Part shown: piece by piece, positions 25,729 to 34,211 of the stretch
Layout of the letters: the number at the start of each line of letters is the position of its first letter
How positions within the stretch are numbered: position 1 is the first letter of the stretch
DNA from: Planctomycetota bacterium
GTDB lineage: Bacteria; Planctomycetota; UBA1135; UBA2386
Length of the DNA stretch: 64,000 bases
Assembly (NCBI GenBank): GCA_016716265.1
Contig: JADJWQ010000006.1
Location: forward strand, 1,364,001 to 1,428,000
Reading direction: 5' to 3'
Notes under the pieces: generated by a model
The model's database searches: none
The model's input: only the letters and a program-made list of their open reading frames with translations
Told to the model about the DNA's origin: nothing
Program-made: the position numbers and the translations under genes

Positions 25729-27611
25729 TGGATCCGCGCCCGCGCCGTGCGTGGGTCACCGTGCCGGTGGCCGCGCTCTCGTTCGCCCTGCTCGCCGCGG
25801 CGGTCGCAGGCGCGCAGCAACGCCCGGTGCCGCCGGGCTTCCTGCGCGCGCTCCGCGACGGGCATCCGCGCCTGATCGTCGACGCCGCCCGGCTCGACGA
25901 GCTGCGTGCGCTGCACGAGCGGGACGCGACGCTGCAGCGCTATTTCGCCGACGTTCTCGCGGGCGCCGACGCCGCCCTGCAGCGGCCCCCGCTCGAGCAC
26001 CGGCTGCGCGGCCCACGCCTGTTGCAGGTCAGCCGCGATGCGCTCGACCGGGTCCGCCACCTGGCATTCGCGTGGCGATTCGGCCGCGAGCCGAGGTACC
26101 GCGACGGTGCGCTCGCGTGCCTGCGACAGGTCTGCGCGTTCGACGACTGGAACCCCTCGCACTTCCTCGATGTCGCGGAGATGAGCCACGCGGTCGGCCT
26201 CGGCTACGACTGGCTGTATCCCGATCTCGACGAGGACCAGCGCTTCGAGCTGCGGCGCGCGCTGGTGCGGCTCGGGCTGCGCCCGGGGGTCGCGCAGATC
26301 GAGGCCGACGCGTGGTGGACCCGCACGCAGTTCAACTGGAATCCGGTGTGCTTCGGCGGGCTCCTGGTCGGTGCGCTGGCGGTCGCCGACGTCGAGCCCG
26401 AGTGGGCGGAACGCATCGTGCCGAGGGCCGTCGAGCGGCTACCGCGCGCGCTCGCGATGTACGACCCCGATGGCGCCTGGGCGGAGGGGCCGGCGTACTG
26501 GGGTTACGCGACGCGTTACGTGATGCACGGCCTCGCCGCGCTGCAGACGGCGCTCGGCACGGACTTCGGGCTCGGCCACGGCAGCGGTCTGCGCGCTGCG
26601 GGTCATTTCCCGATCCACGGCACCGGCCCGACCGGAGCGTACTTCAACTTCGCCGACGCCAGCACCAATGCACGGCGTGGGCCGCTCGGCGAGCTGCTGT
26701 GGCTCTCGCGACGCTTCGACGACCCTGCGCTGGCCGTCGCCGAGCACGCGTTCCTCGGCCAGGCACGCGCGACACCCACCCACGTGTTCCACTACGTTCC
26801 GCTGCCCGCCGAGGCGGCAGCGACCGAGCTCGACCGCCTGTTCGAAGGCCCCGTCCCGGTGGCGTCGCTGCGCAGCGCGTGGGGCGATCCCGACGCCGCG
26901 TGGCTCGCGGCGAAGGGCGGCCGCAACGATGTCAACCACGGCCAGCTCGACGCGTCGTCGTTCGTGTTCGAGGCGCGCGGCGTGCGCTGGGCGTCCGACC
27001 TCGGCTCCGACGACTACGAGCTGCCCGGCTACTTCGACGGCAAGCCGGGCGGCCGGCGCTGGAGCTGGTTCCGCAACCGCTCCGAGGCGCACAACGTGCT
27101 ACTCGCGCTCGGCGACGACGGCACGCCGATCGAGCAACCGGTCGCCGCGGACGTGCACGTCGAGCGCTTCGCGATCCGCGAGAAATGCGCCTTCGTCGTG
27201 TTCGACACGACCAGCGCGTTCGCCGCGCGGGTCGCCGAGGCGCGGCGTGGGCTCGGGCTGTTCGACGACCGCCAGCGCGCGATCGTGCAGGACGAGCTGC
27301 GACTGACGGCTCCCAGCGCGCTGCGCTGGGCCATGACGACCGCCGCGGCGATCGAGATCGATGCCGACGGCCGCCGCGCGGTGCTGCGCCTGGCCGACCG
27401 CGAGTTGAGCTGCGAGCTGCTGGCACCCGACGACGCGCGGTTCTCGACCCGAGCCGTCGAACGGCGCCAGCCGGAGGCGACCAACACCGGCTACCGCCAG
27501 CTCCTCGCGGAGATCCCCGCCGGCCGCCGTTCGGTCCGCGTCACCGTCGCTCTGACGCCGGCGGGCACGACGGCCCCGCCACCCCGCGTCACCCCGCTCG
27601 GCACCTGGTAG
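25728..27611 (+). CDS. Heparinase II/III-family polysaccharide lyase-like protein, exported
   Basis: Signal peptide with hydrophobic core PVAALSFALLAAAVAGAQQ. An N-terminal alpha/alpha toroid includes DDWNPSHFLDVAEMSHAVGLG-type blocks (quoted in parts), TQFNWNPVCFGG near 202 and WAEGPAYWGYATRY near 248; the C-terminal beta-sandwich contains HGQLDASSFVFEARG near 404 and RSEAHNVLLALG near 448, typical of heparinase II/III and alginate lyase PL families. 627 residues. The ATG at 25728 shares one base with the stop of the transglutaminase gene (TGATG), so it belongs to the same operon, which is unusual for a lyase. Uronate-containing polysaccharide is the probable substrate class; the exact PL family is not resolved. 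Confidence 0.85.
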   Translation: MDPRPRRAWVTVPVAALSFALLAAAVAGAQQRPVPPGFLRALRDGHPRLIVDAARLDELRALHERDATLQRYFADVLAGADAALQRPPLEHRLRGPRLLQVSRDALDRVRHLAFAWRFGREPRYRDGALACLRQVCAFDDWNPSHFLDVAEMSHAVGLGYDWLYPDLDEDQRFELRRALVRLGLRPGVAQIEADAWWTRTQFNWNPVCFGGLLVGALAVADVEPEWAERIVPRAVERLPRALAMYDPDGAWAEGPAYWGYATRYVMHGLAALQTALGTDFGLGHGSGLRAAGHFPIHGTGPTGAYFNFADASTNARRGPLGELLWLSRRFDDPALAVAEHAFLGQARATPTHVFHYVPLPAEAAATELDRLFEGPVPVASLRSAWGDPDAAWLAAKGGRNDVNHGQLDASSFVFEARGVRWASDLGSDDYELPGYFDGKPGGRRWSWFRNRSEAHNVLLALGDDGTPIEQPVAADVHVERFAIREKCAFVVFDTTSAFAARVAEARRGLGLFDDRQRAIVQDELRLTAPSALRWAMTTAAAIEIDADGRRAVLRLADRELSCELLAPDDARFSTRAVERRQPEATNTGYRQLLAEIPAGRRSVRVTVALTPAGTTAPPPRVTPLGTW

Positions 27612-27626
27612 CGCCGGGCTTCGCTG

Positions 27627-27659
27627 GCTTCCGATCGGTACCGCGTACGGATCGGAAGC
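27627..27659 (+). terminator. 15-bp hairpin after the heparinase-like gene
   Basis: 27627-27641 pairs with 27645-27659 (one G-G mismatch, loop CGC), 16 nt after the stop at 27611. No T-run follows, so it may be a weak terminator or a 3'-end stabiliser of the MoxR operon transcript. Confidence 0.5.
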
Positions 27660-27761
27660 TACGTGCGGCGCGCGCCGGCGGTTGATCTCCGCCGCGTTTC
27701 CACCGAATCTCCGGCGTCGCGGCTGGCTGGAAGCCGCTCCCACCGCGCCGCAGGTGCCCTC

Positions 27762-28706
27762 ATGACCCGCCGCACCCTTGTCCTCGCCGCGCTGCTCGCC
27801 GTGTGCGCCTCGGCGCCGGGCCAGACTCTGCGCGCCACGACCGGTCTCGTGCTGATCGGCGAGGTGATGACCGTCGACGCCGACGTCGTGCAGATGCGGC
27901 TCGCGTGGCCGGAGCCCGGCATCCGGCAGATCTCGCGCAGTGCATTGACGCTCGCGTCACAATACGACGCCCTCGCGGTCGTCACCCCGAACGAAGCAGC
28001 GGCACGCGAGCGCCTCGCGGACGAGTGCCTGCGCATCGGCCTGCCAGCCCAGGCGATGGCCGAGCTGCGGCGTGCTGCGAGCCTGTCTCCGGAGGCCGAC
28101 TCGTTGGGCCGGCTGCGCGAGCGGATCCGCAACGTGCAGGACCGCATCGCGAAGGCATTGTTCGAGCGCGCTCGTCATGCCGAGGCCGGTGGTCGTCTCG
28201 GCGCCGCCCAGCTCGACTACATGGCGCTGGTGCGCGACGCGTCCGACGCCGAGCTGCTGCTGCGCGCGGACGAGGGCATCAAGCGCCTGGATGCGCGCAT
28301 GCAGCAACAGCTCGCAGGCACGCCGCGACCGCGAGCGGATCTCGCCAGCATGGCGATCCGCGCACAGCGGCTGCAGTCGCGCGCACTCGACGCACTCGGC
28401 CGCAATCGCGACTACCGTCAGGCGCTGCTGCTGATGGCGGAGGCCTGGGACACGGTGTGCGATACCGCGCCCGATCCGGCTCGCGACCCGACCTTCGGCG
28501 AGACCCGCGACGCGGTCCGCCGCAAGCTCGTCGAGCTGCACCTCGCGCTCGGGCGTGACGCGCTCGCGGTGGGCGATGTCGACGGGGCGCTGTGGCACGC
28601 TGGCAATGCGCGCGAGCTCGAGCCGCAGCGCGCGGCGGGCGCCGATCTCCACCGCGCCGCCGTGCACGTCCAGCTGTCGACCGGCTTCGACCTGACGTCG
28701 GGCTGA
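27762..28706 (+). CDS. Exported helical (TPR-like) protein of unknown function
   Basis: I do not recognise a named family. Signal peptide MTRRTLVLAALLAVCASAPG then GQTLR. A small beta element (ATTGLVLIGEVMTVDADVV) is followed by helical pairs with Ala/Leu spacing typical of TPR or SEL1-like repeats: ERLADECLRIGLPAQAMAEL near 85, IAKALFERARHAEAGGRLGA near 125, YRQALLLMAEAWDTV near 220, LGRDALAVGDVDGALWHAGN near 265. No Cys pair or catalytic motif. 314 residues; AGGTGCCCTC precedes the ATG at 27762, which is preferred over an upstream codon because it gives a clean signal peptide. Followed by rnc 48 nt later. Confidence 0.7.
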   Translation: MTRRTLVLAALLAVCASAPGQTLRATTGLVLIGEVMTVDADVVQMRLAWPEPGIRQISRSALTLASQYDALAVVTPNEAAARERLADECLRIGLPAQAMAELRRAASLSPEADSLGRLRERIRNVQDRIAKALFERARHAEAGGRLGAAQLDYMALVRDASDAELLLRADEGIKRLDARMQQQLAGTPRPRADLASMAIRAQRLQSRALDALGRNRDYRQALLLMAEAWDTVCDTAPDPARDPTFGETRDAVRRKLVELHLALGRDALAVGDVDGALWHAGNARELEPQRAAGADLHRAAVHVQLSTGFDLTSG

Positions 28707-28709
28707 GCG

Positions 28710-28739
28710 AAGGAGATCCCGCGCGGCGCAGCGCCGCGC
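28710..28739 (+). promoter_or_regulatory. rnc leader: strong Shine-Dalgarno followed by a hairpin
   Basis: AAGGAGAT (28710-28717) is a textbook ribosome site but sits 37 nt before the TTG start of rnc, with a hairpin in between: GCGCGGCG (28721-28728), loop CAG, CGCCGCGC (28732-28739). Subtracting the hairpin still leaves about 18 nt. The element could present the ribosome site to the start codon or be an RNase III target for autoregulation; both are inference. Confidence 0.45.
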
Positions 28740-28754
28740 TATCCTCTGGCCGCG

Positions 28755-29567
28755 TTGGCACGGGCTTCCCACGATGACGCCGACGAGCCGCGCACGCGGG
28801 CACTCGCGGAGCTGGCCGAGCGGATCGGCCACGAGTTCGAGGATCTCGAGCGGCTGAACCGAGCGCTCGTGCACGCGTCGACCGGGCAGGACGGGCTGCG
28901 CAGCTACGAGCGCCTGGAGTACCTGGGCGACGCGATCCTCGGGTTCCTGGTCGCCGAGCACCTGTTCCGCGAGCACCCGGACGCCAGCGAGGGCGAGCTG
29001 ACCCAGCGGCGCGCCGACCTCGTCAGCCAGACCCCGCTCGCGGAGCTCGCGCGCTCGCTCGGCCTCGTGCGCCACCTGCGCCACGGCCGCGGCATGCGCG
29101 ACACCGATCTCGCCTCCGAGCGCATCCACGCCGACCTCGTCGAGGCGGTGCTCGCGGCGGTGTTCCTGGACGGCGGTATCCAGGCGGCACGCCGCTTCGT
29201 GCGGCGCCACGTGCTGGCCGGACCGCGGCCGCGCCCGACTCCCGAGCGGCCGCTCGACCCCAAGAGCCGGCTGCTGCACTTCGCACAGGCGGCCGGTCTC
29301 GGCCAGCCGAGCTACCGGTTGCTCGACGCGCGCGGACCGGACCACGAGCGCGAGTTCGAGGTCGCGGTGTGGATCGACGGGCGCGACGTCGCGACCGGGA
29401 CCGCGCGGAGCAAGCGCGGCGCGGAGATGGCGGCCGCGCGACTCGCGCTCGCCCGGCTGGCGCCGGAGGCCGAGCCGGACGGCGCACCCGCAGGCGGGGA
29501 CGCCGGCGAGCCCGGCGACCCGGGCGAACGCGACGACCCCGTGGAACCGGACGACGCGGGCGACTGA
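28755..29567 (+). CDS. rnc: Ribonuclease III
   Basis: Double-strand-specific endoribonuclease for rRNA and mRNA processing. The signature YERLEYLGDAIL at 51-62 supplies Glu52, Glu55 and Asp59; Asp127 and Glu130 in ADLVEAVLAAVF complete the metal site. A C-terminal double-stranded-RNA-binding domain spans about 172-246 (KSRLLHFAQAAGLGQPSY, GRDVATGTARSKRGAEMAAA). After it comes an acidic Asp/Glu/Gly/Pro tail of about 25 residues, absent from standard homologues. 270 residues from TTG at 28755; no ATG or GTG is available before the conserved region. Confidence 0.93.
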   Translation: MARASHDDADEPRTRALAELAERIGHEFEDLERLNRALVHASTGQDGLRSYERLEYLGDAILGFLVAEHLFREHPDASEGELTQRRADLVSQTPLAELARSLGLVRHLRHGRGMRDTDLASERIHADLVEAVLAAVFLDGGIQAARRFVRRHVLAGPRPRPTPERPLDPKSRLLHFAQAAGLGQPSYRLLDARGPDHEREFEVAVWIDGRDVATGTARSKRGAEMAAARLALARLAPEAEPDGAPAGGDAGEPGDPGERDDPVEPDDAGD

Positions 29568-29622
29568 CGCCCGCCGTGGACGCGGCGGGCCCGGTGTCCG
29601 AACATGCCGCGCCGCCCGAGCG

Positions 29623-32600
29623 ATGACCGACGCCGCCGCCTTTGCCGCCCTGGACTCGACCCGCCGGATCGCCGACGCGGTCCGCACCGGTGCCGCGCAC
29701 CGCGCCGTCGGTGGGCTGTGGGGCAGCAGCGCCGCGCTGTTCGTCGCCGCGCTGCGGCTCCTCCTCGACCGCCCGACCCTGATCGTCACCGCGGACGACG
29801 GCGACGCCGAGACGCTGGCCGCCGACCTCGCGACCTTCCGGCACCCGCCGCTGCGACTGCTGCCGACCCGCCGCATCGACGTCGACGGGCTGCCCGAGCC
29901 GAACGCGGAGGGTGCCCGCGCGCGCTGCCTCAGCGAGATCGACGGGCTCGGGCCCACCGCACCGTTCGCGGTCGCCGCGAGCCTCGAGGCGCTGTTGCAG
30001 CCGGCACCCGACGTGCGCGCCTTGACCGCCGGTCGGCTGCGGCTCGAGGTCGGCGCGCGGCGCGAGCCGGCGGACCTCGCCGCGCTGTGCGGCGAGACCG
30101 GCCTGCGCAGCGTGCCGGTGGTGCTCGCCCCCGGTGAATTCAGTCGCCGCGGCGACGTCCTGGACCTGTTTCCGCTCGCGGCGACCGAGGCGATCCGCAT
30201 CGAGTTCTTCGACGACGAGATCGAATCGCTCCGCACGTTCGACCCGCAGACGCAACGGTCGCTCGCACAGCGCAACGAGGTGCTGCTGCACCTCGGCGGC
30301 GGGCTGCGCGAAGCCGGCGCCGCGCAGGCCCACGTGCTGTCGCACCTGTCGCGCGCGAACCTGCTGGTGTTGTGGTACGAGCCGCTCAGGATCGACGACC
30401 GCCGCCAGTCGCTGCTCGTCCAGGGTGGCAGCGAGCTGCGCGCTCGCCTCGTGGCATTGCAGGAGACGCTCGCACCGCGCCCCGGCCTCGAGCTGTCCTC
30501 GCTGCCCAGCCAGGACCTCGACTACAAGATCCTCTCCGCCGGCAGCGCGGTCGGCCAGGGCGAGGCCGACCCGCTCGGCCGGCTGCGCGCGATCCGCGGC
30601 GTGCAACGCGATCTCGTCGAGATCGTGTGCCGGTCCGATGCCGAGCGCACGCGCCTCGAGGAGATCCTCCAGCACCGCGACGTCGATCTGGATCGCGAGC
30701 GCGTCCGGCTGCGGACCGGCTCACTCACCCGCGGCTTCCGCGTGCCCGAGCTCCATTGGACGGTGCTGTCCAACGTCGAGTTCGCGGGCGTGCCCGCGCC
30801 GGTGCGCATCGAGCGCCCGAAGCTGCCGAGTCGCGCCGTGCAGAGCTTCTTCGAGCTCGGCCCGGGCGATCTCGTCGTCCACGCGGCGCACGGGATCGCG
30901 CTGTTCGAGGGCATCGAGCGCGTCGCCCGCGGTGAGTCCGAGGAGGATCACCTGCGCTTGCAGTTCGCGGGCGAGGTCCGGCTGCTCGTGCCGGTCTCCA
31001 AGATCCATCTGGTCCAGAAGTACGTCGGCGCCGGCGGCGAGGCGCGACCGAAGCTCGACAAGCTCGGCGGGCGCGGCTTCCAGCGCCGCAAGGAGGAGGT
31101 CCAGAAGGCGCTGTACGACCTCGCGGCCGACCTGCTCGAGGTGCAGGCCCAGCGCGAGCGGATCGCGCGGCCGCCGTATCCGGCCGACGCAATGGAGGAA
31201 GCGTTCCTCGACGGCTTCCCGTTCGAGGACACCCCCGACCAACGCACTGCCTGGGGCGAGATCCGACAGGACCTCGAGGCCGAGCGACCGATGGACCGCC
31301 TGCTCTGCGGCGACGTCGGTTTCGGCAAGACCGAGCTGGCCCTGCGCGCGGCGTTCAAGGTCGCGATCACCGGCCGGCAGGTCGCCGTGCTCGTACCGAC
31401 GACGGTGCTCGCGGAGCAGCACGGCCGCACGTTCGGACGGCGGTTCGCGCCGCACGCCTTGCGCGTCGAGGTCGTGTCGCGGTTCGGGAGCGGCAAGCAG
31501 CGCAAGCAGGCCATCGAGGACTGCAAGAAGGGGCTCGTCGACGTGCTGATCGGCACGCACCGACTGCTGGGCGCCGACATCGGCTTCGCGAACCTCGGTC
31601 TCGTCATCGTCGACGAGGAGCAGCGCTTCGGCGTGCGCCAGAAGGAGCACATGAAGAAGCTGCGCACCGGGGTCGACGTGCTGTCGCTCAGCGCGACGCC
31701 GATCCCGCGCACGCTGCACGGCTCGCTGCTCGGCCTGCGGCAGATCTCGACGCTGGCGACGCCGCCGATCGGCCGCCAGGAGGTCGAGACGAAGGTCGTG
31801 TTCCGCGAGGACGCACTGCTGCAGGACGCGATCCGCCACGAGCTGGCGCGCGGCGGCCAGGTGTTCCTGCTGCACGACCGGATCTCCGGGCTGCCGTCGC
31901 TGGTCGAGCGCGTCCAGTCACTGGTGCCGCACGCGCGCGTCGCCATGGGGCACGGCCAGCTGAGCGAGACCCAGCTCGACAAGGAGATCCGGCGCTTCGT
32001 CAAGGGTGACGCCGACGTCCTCGTCTGTACGTCGATCGTCGAGAACGGCCTCGACCTGCCGCGTGCCAATACGATCCTGATCGACCGCGCCGAGATGTTC
32101 GGCCTCGCCGAGCTGCACCAGCTCCGCGGCCGGGTCGGCCGCAGCTCCGAGAAGGCGTATTGCTACCTGATGATGGACCGGCTGCAGCCGCCACCGGAGT
32201 CGGCCAAGAACCGGCTCAAGGCACTGGAGGAGTTCTCGAACCTCGGCGCCGGCTTCGCGATCGCGATGAAGGATCTCGAGATCCGCGGCGCCGGCAATCT
32301 GCTGGGTCCACAGCAGTCCGGACATATCGCGGCGGTCGGCTACGAGATGTTCTGCCAGCTGCTCCACACGGCGGTCGCGCAGGCGAAGAGCGACGGCAAA
32401 CCGCAGGCGCCACCGCTGCGCGAGGTCGATGTCGACCTGCAGCTCAAGGCATTCCTGCCCGACGATTTCGAGACCAATCCGAAGAAGCGCCTCGAGATCC
32501 TCCGCCAGATGGACGGCGCCGTGAACCCCGACGCCGCGCACGCGATCCGCGACGACCTGATCGATCGCAACGGCACGTTGCCGAGGCCGGTCGAGAACCT

Positions 32601-32937
32601 GCTCCGCGTGTTCCTGCTCAAGCACCTGCTCGCCGAGCACGAGGTGCTGTCGATCCAGCGCACGGGTCCGGACCGGCTCGTCGTGCGCCACCTGCCCGGC
32701 CGGCCGCTCGGCGGCGGGTGGCTGGACCGCTTCGCCGGCACGCGACCGGTCGAGGCCGGCAAGACGCACCTGATGCTGCCGGCGCGGCGCGGCCGCCAGC
32801 GCGCCGATTGGACCGGTGAGCAGACGCTCCACCTGCTGCTCGAGGCGCTGTGCGGGGAGCCGCCGCTGCCGGAGCCGGGTGCGGGGCGCTCCGTGTCACG
32901 TCGGCACGCGAGCCCGCGCGCCCCGACCGGGGGCTGA
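29623..32937 (+). CDS. mfd: Transcription-repair coupling factor
   Basis: DNA translocase that removes stalled RNA polymerase and recruits UvrA. Seen in order: a UvrB-like N-terminal part (GEFSRRGDVLDLFP near 173), the RNA-polymerase-interacting CarD-like domain (GDLVVHAAHGIALFEGIERV near 419), then the RecG-like motor with Walker A GDVGFGKTE (562-570, Lys569), DEEQRFG at 664-670, SATPIPRTLH near 690, TSIVENGLDLPRA near 810 and the Q-R-GRVGR motif LHQLRGRVGRS near 833, and a C-terminal TRCF domain (LKAFLPDDF). 1104 residues, slightly shorter than E. coli Mfd. Starts 55 nt after rnc. Confidence 0.97.
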   Translation: MTDAAAFAALDSTRRIADAVRTGAAHRAVGGLWGSSAALFVAALRLLLDRPTLIVTADDGDAETLAADLATFRHPPLRLLPTRRIDVDGLPEPNAEGARARCLSEIDGLGPTAPFAVAASLEALLQPAPDVRALTAGRLRLEVGARREPADLAALCGETGLRSVPVVLAPGEFSRRGDVLDLFPLAATEAIRIEFFDDEIESLRTFDPQTQRSLAQRNEVLLHLGGGLREAGAAQAHVLSHLSRANLLVLWYEPLRIDDRRQSLLVQGGSELRARLVALQETLAPRPGLELSSLPSQDLDYKILSAGSAVGQGEADPLGRLRAIRGVQRDLVEIVCRSDAERTRLEEILQHRDVDLDRERVRLRTGSLTRGFRVPELHWTVLSNVEFAGVPAPVRIERPKLPSRAVQSFFELGPGDLVVHAAHGIALFEGIERVARGESEEDHLRLQFAGEVRLLVPVSKIHLVQKYVGAGGEARPKLDKLGGRGFQRRKEEVQKALYDLAADLLEVQAQRERIARPPYPADAMEEAFLDGFPFEDTPDQRTAWGEIRQDLEAERPMDRLLCGDVGFGKTELALRAAFKVAITGRQVAVLVPTTVLAEQHGRTFGRRFAPHALRVEVVSRFGSGKQRKQAIEDCKKGLVDVLIGTHRLLGADIGFANLGLVIVDEEQRFGVRQKEHMKKLRTGVDVLSLSATPIPRTLHGSLLGLRQISTLATPPIGRQEVETKVVFREDALLQDAIRHELARGGQVFLLHDRISGLPSLVERVQSLVPHARVAMGHGQLSETQLDKEIRRFVKGDADVLVCTSIVENGLDLPRANTILIDRAEMFGLAELHQLRGRVGRSSEKAYCYLMMDRLQPPPESAKNRLKALEEFSNLGAGFAIAMKDLEIRGAGNLLGPQQSGHIAAVGYEMFCQLLHTAVAQAKSDGKPQAPPLREVDVDLQLKAFLPDDFETNPKKRLEILRQMDGAVNPDAAHAIRDDLIDRNGTLPRPVENLLRVFLLKHLLAEHEVLSIQRTGPDRLVVRHLPGRPLGGGWLDRFAGTRPVEAGKTHLMLPARRGRQRADWTGEQTLHLLLEALCGEPPLPEPGAGRSVSRRHASPRAPTGG

Positions 32938-33125
32938 CCACCGCCCGGCGCGGCTCCGTTCCGGCTTCGGGACGCCGTGGATCCCCGGTCCTCAAGGAGT
33001 CGCCGGAACGGCCCGATTCTCTGGATGGCTGTCGGGTTTCCCGACGATCCGTGCCGCGCGCCCGTCCCGGAACGAGTTCGGGGGTCGGTCCGCGGTGGCG
33101 CGCCGGCGGCCGGGGAGAGTCCAGC

Positions 33126-33821
33126 ATGAACGAACGCCAACGGGGCTTCACGCTCATCGAGGTGACGATCGTGTTCGCGATCATCACCATCATCGGGTCG
33201 ATCACGATCCCGAACCTTCTTTCTGCCCGGCTCACCGCGAACGAGTCCGCGGCGGTCGCCACGCTGAAGAGCATCTCGTCGGCCCAGGGGCAGTGCCAGG
33301 CATCGGGCGCGATCGACCAGGACGACGACGGCGCCGGTGAGTTCGGCTACTTCGGTGAGCTGGCGGGTGTCCGCACGATCCGTGCGAACGGCGGTCTGGC
33401 CGTCGACGAACGCATCTCACCGCCCGTGCTGTCCGCCGCCTTCGGGCGTGTGGAGAACGGCGTGGTCCTGCGTTCCGGCTACGTGTTCCAGATGTTCCTG
33501 CCAGGTCCCGGCATTGGCGCTCCGTTCGTCGCCGAGCAGCCGCACGGTGGTGCCGCCGGTGGCGACGTCGATGCCGGGCAGGCCGAGATCCTGTGGTGCT
33601 GCTATGCGTGGCCGATGACCTACGGGACCTCGGGCCGGCGGTGCTTCTTCGTCAACAATGGCGGCGACGTGCTGACCTCGCGCAATACCCAGACCCGCTA
33701 CGGCGGGCTCGGTGCGGCACCGATGCCGACCGCCGCATTCGTTCGCGCGGGCGGCATGGCGGTGACGATCGCGGCGAACTCGGTCGGCGTCGACGGCGAG
33801 CACTGGGTGGTCGTCGGCTGA
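33126..33821 (+). CDS. Type IV pilin/type II pseudopilin-like prepilin
   Basis: Prepilin with a short positively charged leader MNERQRG, cleavage predicted between Gly7 and Phe8 (GFTLIEV), the conserved Glu at mature position 5, and one N-terminal helix (LIEVTIVFAIITIIGSITIP). The following NLLSARLTANESAAVATLKS is the family helical spine. The C-terminal globular part is long (about 170 residues) with Cys pairs in LWCCYAWPM and GRRCFF. 231 residues; GGGGAGAGTCCAGC precedes the ATG at 33126. No pilus assembly gene is near, so this is an orphan pilin, as is common for type II-secretion-like prepilins scattered in planctomycete genomes. N-methylation and cleavage would need a PilD elsewhere. Confidence 0.88.
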   Translation: MNERQRGFTLIEVTIVFAIITIIGSITIPNLLSARLTANESAAVATLKSISSAQGQCQASGAIDQDDDGAGEFGYFGELAGVRTIRANGGLAVDERISPPVLSAAFGRVENGVVLRSGYVFQMFLPGPGIGAPFVAEQPHGGAAGGDVDAGQAEILWCCYAWPMTYGTSGRRCFFVNNGGDVLTSRNTQTRYGGLGAAPMPTAAFVRAGGMAVTIAANSVGVDGEHWVVVG

Positions 33822-34211
33822 CCGCCGCCCGCGACCGTGCGGCGGCCGCTCGATACAAAGCAGGTCGTCGAGACCCGCCGCCCACGGAGCGACCCGCGAG
33901 GACTGCTCGTAACGGTCGGCGCCGCGGGAGGACCGGCGCGAGACCGCGCAACGGCAACTCCCAAGATCGGCGCGGGGCACGTCGCCGGTGTCGTGCCGCC
34001 ACCCGACGGTGGTGGCGCGGTGGCCCGAGGGCGGGCCGCCGGATTCCGGCCCACTGCGTGGCGAACTGCCGACGAAGGGGCCGCGTGGCGACGCGAACGA
34101 CGGAGCGTCGTGCGCCAGTGGCCGCCCGGTGGACTGCTCGGCAGGCGCCGATCGATGCGACCGGTCCCGAAGGTCGTTGGACCCTCGACGATCGCGCTGG
34201 ATGATCCCTCC
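33822..34211. other. Gene-free interval before the first GH95 gene
   Basis: 390 nt without protein-like reading. A 7-bp hairpin follows the pilin stop (33822-33828 with 33839-33845) and a 9-bp one lies at 33995-34016; neither has a T-run. The GH95 promoter is presumably here but no element could be assigned. Confidence 0.5.
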
